A stretch of DNA of 64,000 nucleotides, taken from positions 24,145 through 88,144 of the forward strand of contig DHGP01000006.1 in NCBI GenBank assembly GCA_002402825.1. The letters are read 5' to 3'. The notes under the pieces are model-generated. The model made no database searches, was not told the origin of the DNA, and saw only the letters and a program-made list of their open reading frames with translations. The stretch comes from Firmicutes bacterium UBA4795 (lineage in GTDB: Bacteria > Bacillota > Desulfotomaculia > Desulfotomaculales > Nap2-2B). Both the position numbers and the translations under genes were made by a program. This document shows, piece after piece, positions 26,593-34,129 of the stretch (its first letter is position 1; every line of letters begins with the position of its first letter).

Positions 26593-26752
26593 TTAAAGCA
26601 AAATTTACCAACACATTTTCCAATTTTTCGACTGCTTCATTTTCTGGTCTAAAGGTTATATTTTCTTTAGTTTACCACATAGAATTAATTATTAAATATT
26701 AAAATATTTTCCGGTTACAAATCTTTTATTATAAAGGCAAGAGGTGAAAAAG

Positions 26753-27148
26753 GTGGTTGTTTTAAATCAGGAACGTGGTACTTTCCTAAACTGGCTGGCT
26801 ATAATTAAAGGGACCTTATTAAGTTTGGCCATATCTATTTTGGGGGGTGTTGTTATTGGGCTTGTTTATTATTTTGCTGATTTTACCGAAAGCAGTTTGC
26901 CCTGGTTAATAAACGGCTTATTTTTTCTTAGCGTTTTTTTAGGCGCCGGGTGGACCGCTCAGCAAGCAAAAAATAAAGGAATATTCCACGGCTTAGGGGT
27001 AGCAATGCTTTTCCTTTTGCTGGCTTTAATTACGGCGGCTGTATTTTTTTCCTTTTCCATATCCATGGCTCCCTTGGGGTTAAAACTTTCCCTGGCTTTG
27101 GCGGCCGGCATTACTGGGGGAATGGCCGGAATAAGCTTAGGCTCTTAA
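26753..27148 (+). CDS. TIGR04086-family small membrane protein
   Basis: About 131 residues with four hydrophobic helices. The pattern (ALTxxxG-rich helices and a final GGMAGISLG) fits the TIGR04086/YrzE family of unknown function. GTG at 26753 has AAGAGGTG eight bases upstream; an earlier GTG at 26744 lies within that ribosome site. Its stop overlaps the stop of a 29-codon gene on the other strand. Confidence 0.7.
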   Translation: MVVLNQERGTFLNWLAIIKGTLLSLAISILGGVVIGLVYYFADFTESSLPWLINGLFFLSVFLGAGWTAQQAKNKGIFHGLGVAMLFLLLALITAAVFFSFSISMAPLGLKLSLALAAGITGGMAGISLGS

Positions 27149-27234
27149 AACAGTACGGTAAAAATTAAGATAATCCCTCCTAAACCCAATAAAGCTATAC
27201 CAAAATAAAGACTAACTGGCACCCTTTTGGCCAT
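27145..27234 (-). CDS. 29-residue single-pass membrane peptide
   Basis: ATG at 27234 follows CAGGTGAGAGC. The peptide has a basic start (MAKRVPVS) and then one continuous hydrophobic helix (LYFGIALLGLGGIILIFTVL). It converges on the TIGR04086 gene with overlapping stop codons (27145-27148). Size and position resemble small membrane proteins often missed in annotation. I do not recognise a family. Confidence 0.5.
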   Translation of the reverse strand: MAKRVPVSLYFGIALLGLGGIILIFTVLF

Positions 27235-27356
27235 GCTCTCACCTGCTTTAGTTTTTAAAGTAGGAGGTTAACCTTGAATTTATTTATTATATGCGGGAAA
27301 ACCAAGACCTGCTTATGCTTTGAAAAGGAAGAGGTACCGGTTAATCTTTTGTGGTT

Positions 27357-28586
27357 TTACTTTTTAAGGCGTAAAGGCAACACCAGATCAAGAATGTGGT
27401 GAGCTAAGACTGTTTTTTCCATTTGAGGCAAAGAGATAATCTTCCCGTCAGGGTAAATTATTTTAACTATATTTGTGTCCTGGCCAAATCCTGACCCAGG
27501 CTGAGTAACGTCGTTAGCCACAATTAAATCTAAATTTTTTTGGGCCAGTTTACGCCGGGCATTTTCCTCTAAATTTTCTGTTTCGGCCGCAAAGCCAACC
27601 AAAATTTGGTGGGTTTGTTTACGTTGGCCCAACTCAAACAGGATATCCGGGGTTTTTTCTAGTTCCAGCAGATATACCTCATCCTTTTTCTTTATCTTTT
27701 GGTTCGCCGTAAACCGGGGGGAATAATCGGCTACTGCTGCTGCTTGAAATACTATGTCGGCCTTTGAGGCATGGGTTAAAACCTGCTCGTACATCTCCCT
27801 GGCCCTTTCGACCCAAATTACCTTTGCGCCTGCCGGGGGGGACATTCCTGTGGGAGCGGAAATTAAAATCACCTGGGCTCCCCGTTTAAGAGCAGCCCGG
27901 GCTAGAGCGTAGCCCATTTTCCCCGAACTGCGATTGGAAATATACCGGATAGGATCAAGGGGCTCTTTTGTTCCTCCGGCCGTAACCATAACTGTTAGTC
28001 CTTGCCAGTCGCCTCGCGCAGGCATAGAGCCTGCCTTACTTGTTTTAATTAATAAATCCTTAATATGGTTAAAAATTAAATCTAACGCCGGTAATCTGCC
28101 AGGACCTTCCTGCCCGCACGCCAACCAACCGGTAGCCGGTTCTATAATATAATAGCCCAGTTCCTTTAAGCATTTTATATTTGCCTGTACAATGGGGTTT
28201 TGGTACATGCTGGCATTCATGGCTGGACAAAGCAAAACAGGACAGGTGGCCGCTAAAAGAGTAGTGCTTAATAAATCATCGGCAATACCGTGAGCCAGCT
28301 TACCCAAAATATTAGCCGTAGCCGGAACTATAACGATTAAATCAGAGCGCGTAGCCAGATCAACATGAGCCACCCGCCAACCAATCAACCGGGTAAACAT
28401 AGCGGTATGGACCGATTGACCGGTTAGGGCTTGAAAAGTTATGGGCCTGATAAATTTTTGGGCCGCCCGGGTCATAATTACGTGAACTTCGGCTCCGGCC
28501 TGAGTTAAAGTGCTGGCTAATTCAGCGGCTTTATAGGCCGCAATTCCACCTGTAATTCCTAAGGTAATAAATTTTTCCGTCAGCAT
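27357..28586 (-). CDS. coaBC: Bifunctional phosphopantothenoylcysteine decarboxylase/synthetase
   Basis: It performs two consecutive steps of coenzyme A synthesis. The N-terminal flavoprotein domain (CoaC) has H74 in VAHVDLA, PAMNASMYQNP and CGQEGPGRL; the C-terminal CoaB domain starts VMVTAGGTKEPLDPIRYISN. Residues AGSMPARG (about 185-192) in the interdomain linker are encoded by a palindrome, GCAGGC-ATAGA-GCCTGC on the plus strand (28018-28034), and look inserted. It ends the rpoZ-gmk-remA-yicC gene run. Confidence 0.94.
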   Translation of the reverse strand: MLTEKFITLGITGGIAAYKAAELASTLTQAGAEVHVIMTRAAQKFIRPITFQALTGQSVHTAMFTRLIGWRVAHVDLATRSDLIVIVPATANILGKLAHGIADDLLSTTLLAATCPVLLCPAMNASMYQNPIVQANIKCLKELGYYIIEPATGWLACGQEGPGRLPALDLIFNHIKDLLIKTSKAGSMPARGDWQGLTVMVTAGGTKEPLDPIRYISNRSSGKMGYALARAALKRGAQVILISAPTGMSPPAGAKVIWVERAREMYEQVLTHASKADIVFQAAAVADYSPRFTANQKIKKKDEVYLLELEKTPDILFELGQRKQTHQILVGFAAETENLEENARRKLAQKNLDLIVANDVTQPGSGFGQDTNIVKIIYPDGKIISLPQMEKTVLAHHILDLVLPLRLKK

Positions 28587-28804
28587 AATTTACCCTTATC
28601 TTTTTTAGATTTAAGAAACCGATAAGTAATCTTATTTTTAGCTAACTCTTCTAAAGCTGCCTCTACCGGGTTTACGGTATTGTTTTTGCTTTGCTCAGCT
28701 TCTTTTTCGGCCAACATCCTGGCTCTCTTAGCGGCAATAACTACTAAAGTAAAACGGCTGTCTACTTTTTTTAATAATTCATCAAGGGGTACCCCTTCTT
28801 TCAT
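28580..28804 (-). CDS. rpoZ: RNA polymerase omega subunit
   Basis: A 74-residue small polymerase subunit that aids beta-prime folding. It has the family core FTLVVIAAKRARMLAEKE and a C-terminal ALEELAKNKITYRFLK. It overlaps the coaBC start by 7 bases and follows gmk, the usual order in Firmicutes. Confidence 0.92.
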   Translation of the reverse strand: MKEGVPLDELLKKVDSRFTLVVIAAKRARMLAEKEAEQSKNNTVNPVEAALEELAKNKITYRFLKSKKDKGKLC

Positions 28805-28847
28805 AACTTGACCTCCTAAGTCGCGGTGCTTTATCCTCTATTTTCCT

Positions 28848-29444
28848 TTACTTTCCTTGACTCAAGCTTCGCCAGGGTCTACATTTTTCCGCGGTTAAAA
28901 TAGCCTGGATTTTGGACACGGCATTTTCTACCATATCGTTAACCACCACGTAATCATACTGGGTGTAAACCTGCATTTCTTTAGCGGCCCAATGTAACCG
29001 TCTTTGAATATCCTCCGGTGAATCACTGGCTCGTTTTTTTAACCGGTGTAATAATTCTTCAATTGAGGGAGGGTAAAGAAAAATGGTTACGGCGCTTGAA
29101 AACTTTTGCTTAACCTGTACGCCTCCTTGAACGTCAATTTCTAAAATTAAATCTTCACCCTGGCTTAAAATGCTTTCTGTCTCTTCACGAGGCGTTCCGT
29201 ATAAAAAATCATAAACTTTCGCCCATTCAAGCAGCTTATTTTGGGAAATCATTTCATAAAACTTTTTTTTATTTACAAAATAATAATTAACTCCTTCTAC
29301 CTCACCAACTCGGGGGGGTCTGGTGGTAACTGAAACCGACAACTTAAGACCCGGTAGCTTACTTAATAAGGCCTGACAAACTGTTCCCTTTCCCACCCCG
29401 GAAGGACCGGATAAAACAATCAACAAACCCTGGTTTTGACGCAC
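28848..29444 (-). CDS. gmk: Guanylate kinase
   Basis: It phosphorylates GMP to GDP. The P-loop GPSGVGKGT is at 13-21, followed by SVTTRPPRVGEVEGVNYYFV and the GTPREE and EIDVQGG segments. The length of 198 is normal. It lies between remA and rpoZ. Confidence 0.95.
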   Translation of the reverse strand: MRQNQGLLIVLSGPSGVGKGTVCQALLSKLPGLKLSVSVTTRPPRVGEVEGVNYYFVNKKKFYEMISQNKLLEWAKVYDFLYGTPREETESILSQGEDLILEIDVQGGVQVKQKFSSAVTIFLYPPSIEELLHRLKKRASDSPEDIQRRLHWAAKEMQVYTQYDYVVVNDMVENAVSKIQAILTAEKCRPWRSLSQGK

Positions 29445-29483
29445 AATTTCTTTTAATCTCCTTTAATCTCTCTTTTAAGGAAT

Positions 29484-29502
29484 GTCAATCGGGACGATTG
29501 AC
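29484..29502. repeat. Dispersed palindrome R5 between remA and gmk
   Basis: GTCAATCG-GGA-CGATTGAC, with perfect 8-bp arms. It is flanked by an outer AATGTCAA/TTGACATT pair. Related units occur at 55097 and 55157 and half-units at the 3' ends of rmuC and panC. Confidence 0.75.
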
Positions 29503-29530
29503 CTGTTGACATTTGTCTTAGGAGCATAAT

Positions 29531-29821
29531 TTAGCTGATAGGTTCTTCCTCCTCTTCCCCTATGGTTTGGGTTGGTGCTGTTTCCCTGTCTAAACGGTGA
29601 GCCACTGTTTCTGGCTGTACAGCAGATAAAATTATGTGGTCACTGTCCGTAACTATAACCGCGCGCGTCCGCCGTCCATAAGTAGCGTCAACTAACATCC
29701 CCCGCTCACGCGCCTCATTAATAACTCTTTTAATCGGGGCCGATTCCGGACTAACGATAGCCACAATCCTGTTTGCGGAAACAATATTACCAAATCCAAT
29801 ATTTACTAATTTAATCTCCAC
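29531..29821 (-). CDS. remA: RemA/DUF370 extracellular matrix regulator
   Basis: RemA-type proteins are small DNA-binding regulators of matrix and osmolyte genes in Bacillus. The 96-residue protein starts at the GTG at 29821 after GAGGAGGGG and contains VNIGFGNIVSANRIVAIVSP and ATYGRRTRAVIVTDS. A longer frame upstream overlaps yicC and has no support. The acidic tail (GEEEEEPIS) is slightly extended. Confidence 0.9.
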   Translation of the reverse strand: MEIKLVNIGFGNIVSANRIVAIVSPESAPIKRVINEARERGMLVDATYGRRTRAVIVTDSDHIILSAVQPETVAHRLDRETAPTQTIGEEEEEPIS

Positions 29822-29840
29822 GGAACCCCTCCTCTTTATA

Positions 29841-30725
29841 TTATTCAATATTTTGGGCTTGTTCACGTATCTTCTCCAATTCACTTTTTGCCTCTATAAT
29901 CAAACGACTGATTTCCGAGTTATTTGCTTTGGCGGCAATAGTGTTAATTTCCCGGTTCATTTCTTGAACCAAAAATTCAATTTTTCTACCTACGGGCTCA
30001 TTTACTTCAAGACAGGAACGGGTTTGTTTTAAATGACTAGACAGGCGAGTTAACTCTTCGGAAATATTAGCGCGTTCAGCAAAAACAGCCGTCTCAGCGT
30101 ACACTCTCTCTAAATCTAAAAGACCATCGTTTAGCCACTTTGCTAACGCGCCTTTAAGACGCATACGATGTTCCTCCACCACTAGAGGAACACGCTGTTC
30201 AATTTTTTGACTTAGTTTCTCTATGCCCTGGAGGTGGTCGGTTAAATCCTTTTTCAACTGCTGACCTTCTTTTTCGCGCATTAAGTTCAAGTTAATTAAA
30301 GCTTGATCTAAGGCTTTTTCTACTGCCGACCACCATACTTCGTAAGCTTCGCTTTCTTCTATTACTTCTACCTCTAAAACACCCGGGAAACTAACCAAAG
30401 ACATAAGTTTAATTTTACCAGGTATTTCTAGTTCATCCTGTAATTCTTTTACGGCCTTATAATACGCGGCCGCTAGAGCTTTGTCAACTTTTACGGTCAT
30501 CCTTTTCTTTTTTAAATCTTCGCTGTTAATAAAAACATCTACGCGTCCACGATGGATATATTCCTGGATTTTTCGCCGGATCCTTTCTTCCAAAACATTC
30601 AAGTTTTTAGGCAAACGCAGCCCTATTTCACAAAAACGATGGTTAACGGTTTTTATCTCTATTTTAGCCTTTTTTCCTTCTGCGCACGCCTCGCCTTGAC
30701 CAAAACCAGTCATACTTTTTAACAA
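29841..30725 (-). CDS. YicC/YloC-family endoribonuclease
   Basis: The family motif SMTGFGQGE is at the N-terminus, and the C-terminal DUF1732 region includes RLSSHLKQTR, GRKIEFLVQEMNREINTIAAKAN and SELEKIREQAQNIE. I place the start at TTG 30725 (MLKSMTGFG), after GATGGTGA; the frame can be read seven codons further. The 294-residue length fits. yicC-remA-gmk-rpoZ is a conserved order. Confidence 0.92.
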   Translation of the reverse strand: MLKSMTGFGQGEACAEGKKAKIEIKTVNHRFCEIGLRLPKNLNVLEERIRRKIQEYIHRGRVDVFINSEDLKKKRMTVKVDKALAAAYYKAVKELQDELEIPGKIKLMSLVSFPGVLEVEVIEESEAYEVWWSAVEKALDQALINLNLMREKEGQQLKKDLTDHLQGIEKLSQKIEQRVPLVVEEHRMRLKGALAKWLNDGLLDLERVYAETAVFAERANISEELTRLSSHLKQTRSCLEVNEPVGRKIEFLVQEMNREINTIAAKANNSEISRLIIEAKSELEKIREQAQNIE

Positions 30726-30751
30726 ATTTTCACCATCTTTCACCAATATAA

Positions 30752-31945
30752 CTATTCAAGTCGCGCTAAAAAAGTTTTTATCCGGTTAAGTCCCTCCTTA
30801 ATGTTTTCCAGAGAAGTTGCGTAAGATAAACGTACGAACCGGTCATCTCCAAAAGCAATTCCTGGGATTACCGCTACCTGAATATTTTCTAACCAAACAG
30901 AAGCTAAATCACTGGCTCCTTTAATTTCTTTTTCCTGAAAGTATTTTCCAAAATAAGCACTAAAGTCAGGAAAAAGATAAAAGGCTCCTTGAGGCAGGTT
31001 ACAGGATACACCAGGGATAGCACTCACTTCTTGATACATAAAATCACGCCGCTTTTGAAAGACGGCCACCATTGCCTTAGTGTCCTCCTGAGAGCCTGAT
31101 AGCGCGGCCACACTGGCAGCCTGCGCAATTGACGTAGGGTTAGAGGTGCAATGGCTTTGCAAGTCCGCCATTGCTTTAGCTATAGCTAAAGGGGCGGCTG
31201 CGTAACCAATTCGCCAACCCGTCATGGCATAAGTCTTAGATACACCGTTTACCACCACCGTTAGCTCTTTTAATTTTTGGTCCAGCGCAGCAATGCTTAC
31301 GGGCTTAATTTGATCATAAATTAATTTTTCGTAAATTTCATCGGAAATTATATAAATTTTATGTTTAACCAGGATTTCTCCTAAAGCCGCCAATTCTTTG
31401 GCGGTATATACTGTTCCCGTTGGATTACCGGGGCTGTTTAAAATAATTAATTTAGTCCGCTCATTAATTGCCGCCGTCAGTTCTTCAGGGGTAAGCTTAA
31501 AATTATTTTCTGCTTTGGTGGGAACAATTACCGGGGTACTTTCCGCTAATTTAATTTGTTCTAAATAACTTACCCAGTATGGAGCGGGTAAAATTACTTC
31601 GTCGCGTACACCGCAAAGCACCTGGAGGGTATTGTATAACGCATGTTTTGCCCCTACAGTAACTACAATTTCCTCAGGTTGGTAATCAAGCTGGTTATCT
31701 GTTTTTAATTTTTGACGGATAGCCTCTTTTAACTCAAGCGTACCGGCTACCGGCGTATACTTGGTCATCCCTTTATTTAAAGCAGTTATAGCCGCTTGTT
31801 TTATGTGCTCGGGGGTATCAAAATCCGGTTCGCCGGCGCTAAAATTAATTACTTGGATGCCGGCAGCCTGCATTTTCTTGGCCTGGGCATCTATGGTTAA
31901 AGTAGGGGAAGGGCTAATGTTAAGCGCCCGGGCAGCCAGTCGCAT
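30752..31945 (-). CDS. aspB: Aspartate aminotransferase, class I
   Basis: A PLP-dependent fold-type I transaminase of 397 residues. It has FSAGEPDFDTPEHIK, ILNSPGNPTGTVY, and the PLP-lysine region NGVSKTYAMTGWRIGYAA. It interconverts aspartate and oxaloacetate. Adjacent dapL and dapF suggest it feeds aspartate into lysine and cell-wall synthesis, though related enzymes accept other amino acids. Confidence 0.92.
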   Translation of the reverse strand: MRLAARALNISPSPTLTIDAQAKKMQAAGIQVINFSAGEPDFDTPEHIKQAAITALNKGMTKYTPVAGTLELKEAIRQKLKTDNQLDYQPEEIVVTVGAKHALYNTLQVLCGVRDEVILPAPYWVSYLEQIKLAESTPVIVPTKAENNFKLTPEELTAAINERTKLIILNSPGNPTGTVYTAKELAALGEILVKHKIYIISDEIYEKLIYDQIKPVSIAALDQKLKELTVVVNGVSKTYAMTGWRIGYAAAPLAIAKAMADLQSHCTSNPTSIAQAASVAALSGSQEDTKAMVAVFQKRRDFMYQEVSAIPGVSCNLPQGAFYLFPDFSAYFGKYFQEKEIKGASDLASVWLENIQVAVIPGIAFGDDRFVRLSYATSLENIKEGLNRIKTFLARLE

Positions 31946-31986
31946 TTTTCTTCACTCCTTTTTTTATTTCCCTTTTAATCTCTTGC

Positions 31987-33165
31987 TTAAAATTTTACCG
32001 GACCAATGTTTTCTTTAATTCGCCCTATTGCTTTTTCAATACGGTTTGTGCTAACCGTTATAGACATACGGAAATAACCTTCGCCATGAGCCCCATAGCC
32101 GGTGCCGGGAGTAACTACTACCCCGGCTTTGTTTAAAACCAATTCGGCAAAAGATTCAGCAGTATGTCCTGATGGCACACGAGCCCAAACGTAAATACCG
32201 GCCTGGGGTTTTTTTAAGCACCAGCCCAGGGAATTAAAGCCGTCTATTAAAATATCCCGCCGCTTTTGGTAGAGCTTGTTTACCCTGGCGATTGTGTGAC
32301 CAGGTCCCGCTAGACCGGCTATGGCCGCATACTGAATAGCCTGAAACTGGCCCGAGTCAATATTTGTTTTAAGCCGCCCTAAAGCCTCAATTACGGCCGC
32401 GTTACCGGCTGCCCAACCAATGCGCCAACCGGTCATGCAAAAAGTCTTTGATAAAGAATGAAATTCAATACCTATTTCTTTAGCTAAAGGAATCTCTAAA
32501 AAACTTAAAGGCCGGTAACCATCGTAAGCTATTTCCGTATAAGGAGCATCATGACAAACTAAAAGGTTAAACTCCCGGGCAAAAGCAACCACTTCCTGAA
32601 AAAAAGACCTTGGGGCTATGGCTCCGGTAGGGTTATTAGGATAGTTAAGAAACATTAACTTAGCTTTTTTAGCCACCTCAACAGGTATGGCGGCTAAATC
32701 AGGCAGATATCCCCGCTCCTCTTTTAAAGGAAGGACATAAGGCACTGCCCCGGCTAAAACAGCCCCTCCGGCATAAACAGGGTAGGCCGGATCAGGCACT
32801 AAAACAACATCTCCCGGGTCAAGATAGCACCAGGATATATGGGCTATTCCTTCCTTTGAGCCAATCAAAGAAACAATTTCTGTTTGGGGATTAAGTTTAA
32901 CGCCAAAGCGGCTTTCGTACCAGTCTGCTACCGCTTGACGATAGGCTAACAAGCCGCTTGAAGTAGGGTACTGATGATTGGCCGGGTTTTGAGCCTCTTT
33001 AATTAAGGTTTGGACAATATGTTCTGGTGTAGGCTGGTCCGGATCGCCAATCCCTAAATTAATAACATCCACCCCTTCTTTTTGTTTTTGGGCAATTAAT
33101 TGTTCAATTCGGGCAAACAAATAGGGCGGCAAATTTTTAATTCTTTGGGCTTCAATAAAAGGCAA
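31987..33165 (-). CDS. dapL: LL-diaminopimelate aminotransferase
   Basis: It makes LL-diaminopimelate directly from tetrahydrodipicolinate, bypassing the succinyl and acetyl routes. The 392-residue PLP enzyme has INLGIGDPDQPTPEHIV, LNYPNNPTGA and SLSKTFCMTGWRIGWAAG. The subfamily call rests on the dapL-like N-terminus (RIKNLPPYLF) and on linkage to dapF. Confidence 0.9.
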   Translation of the reverse strand: MPFIEAQRIKNLPPYLFARIEQLIAQKQKEGVDVINLGIGDPDQPTPEHIVQTLIKEAQNPANHQYPTSSGLLAYRQAVADWYESRFGVKLNPQTEIVSLIGSKEGIAHISWCYLDPGDVVLVPDPAYPVYAGGAVLAGAVPYVLPLKEERGYLPDLAAIPVEVAKKAKLMFLNYPNNPTGAIAPRSFFQEVVAFAREFNLLVCHDAPYTEIAYDGYRPLSFLEIPLAKEIGIEFHSLSKTFCMTGWRIGWAAGNAAVIEALGRLKTNIDSGQFQAIQYAAIAGLAGPGHTIARVNKLYQKRRDILIDGFNSLGWCLKKPQAGIYVWARVPSGHTAESFAELVLNKAGVVVTPGTGYGAHGEGYFRMSITVSTNRIEKAIGRIKENIGPVKF

Positions 33166-33214
33166 AAATAAAAACCCCCTTGCTTAAAATAATTGCAACA
33201 AACATTTTAAGCTT

Positions 33215-34081
33215 TTAAAATTCTCCTGTAAAGACTTCTTCTGCCGGACCGGTCAGGTATACATGATTATCCTCCCTCCAGGATACATCCAAATCTCCTC
33301 CTGGCAGGTGTACGGTTACCTGGCGGTCAGTAAAATTATTTAGAACACATCCTACTAAGGCCGCGCAAGCGCCCGTTCCACAAGCCAGGGTAGCTCCGGC
33401 CCCACGTTCCCAAACCCGCACTTTTAAATGGCTTCGGTTTAAGACCTGGATAAATTCAACGTTAGTCCGTTGAGGAAAAACAGGGTGGTTTTCCAGTTGC
33501 GGCCCTATTCGAAGTTCGATTTTTGATGTTCGATGTTCGAAGTCAACAAAAACCAGGCAGTGAGGGTTGCCCATGGAAACAGCGGTTACTTTAACGGTAA
33601 CTGACCCAACTTTCAAGGGTTCGTTTATTACCGCGCCTGGCGGACCAAGCATGGGAATTTCAGCTCTTTCCAGACGGGGTTCTCCCATATCCACTTGAAC
33701 GGCTTTCACCTTTCCTTCTTTGGTATTTATTAATTTAGGAATCATAATTCCCGCCAAGGTTTCAACCTTTATTTCCCTGGTTTCGTCTTGCTCTAGCAAG
33801 CCATGGCGGTAAAGGTACGCCGCCACGCAACGGATGGCATTACCGCACATTTCGGCTTCGCTGCCATCAGGGTTAAATATCCGCATCCGTACCCTTGCTT
33901 TTTCGCCGGGCAAAAGGATTACCAACCCGTCAGCCCCTATTCCAAAATGGCGTAGGCATACTCTTTGCGCTATAGCTTTCAGGTCCTTTGTTTCAATAGG
34001 TCTAGCCTGCTCTAACCCGGCCCCAATAAAATCAATAAGGACAAAATCATTACCCAGACCATGCATTTTTACAAATTTCAT
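33215..34081 (-). CDS. dapF: Diaminopimelate epimerase
   Basis: It converts LL- to meso-diaminopimelate for peptidoglycan and lysine. The catalytic pair is C79 in MCGNAIRC and C234 in ACGTGACA. Residues 181-191 (FEHRTSKIELR), after MGNPHCLVFVD, do not fit the family; the DNA there (33509-33541) repeats TTCGAA, GATGTTCGATGTTCGA and related words. Both active-site regions are intact. Confidence 0.93.
   Translation of the reverse strand: MKFVKMHGLGNDFVLIDFIGAGLEQARPIETKDLKAIAQRVCLRHFGIGADGLVILLPGEKARVRMRIFNPDGSEAEMCGNAIRCVAAYLYRHGLLEQDETREIKVETLAGIMIPKLINTKEGKVKAVQVDMGEPRLERAEIPMLGPPGAVINEPLKVGSVTVKVTAVSMGNPHCLVFVDFEHRTSKIELRIGPQLENHPVFPQRTNVEFIQVLNRSHLKVRVWERGAGATLACGTGACAALVGCVLNNFTDRQVTVHLPGGDLDVSWREDNHVYLTGPAEEVFTGEF
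33509..33545. repeat. TTCGAA-type repeat R4 inside dapF
   Basis: TTCGAAGTTCGA at one side and GATGTTCGATGTTCGAAG at the other form an imperfect inverted repeat around TTTTT. The sequence is unlike the surrounding coding DNA. Confidence 0.5.
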
Positions 34082-34129
34082 TTTACTTATGATTTTTGCT
34101 CCTGCTTCAGATTTTACCTTTATATGCGG

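Noticed and set aside
27274..27402. 42-codon plus-strand frame with a strong AGGAGG site
   Set aside because: It runs over the coaBC end and its peptide (MNLFIICGKTKTC) resembles no family; the ribosome site alone is weak support.
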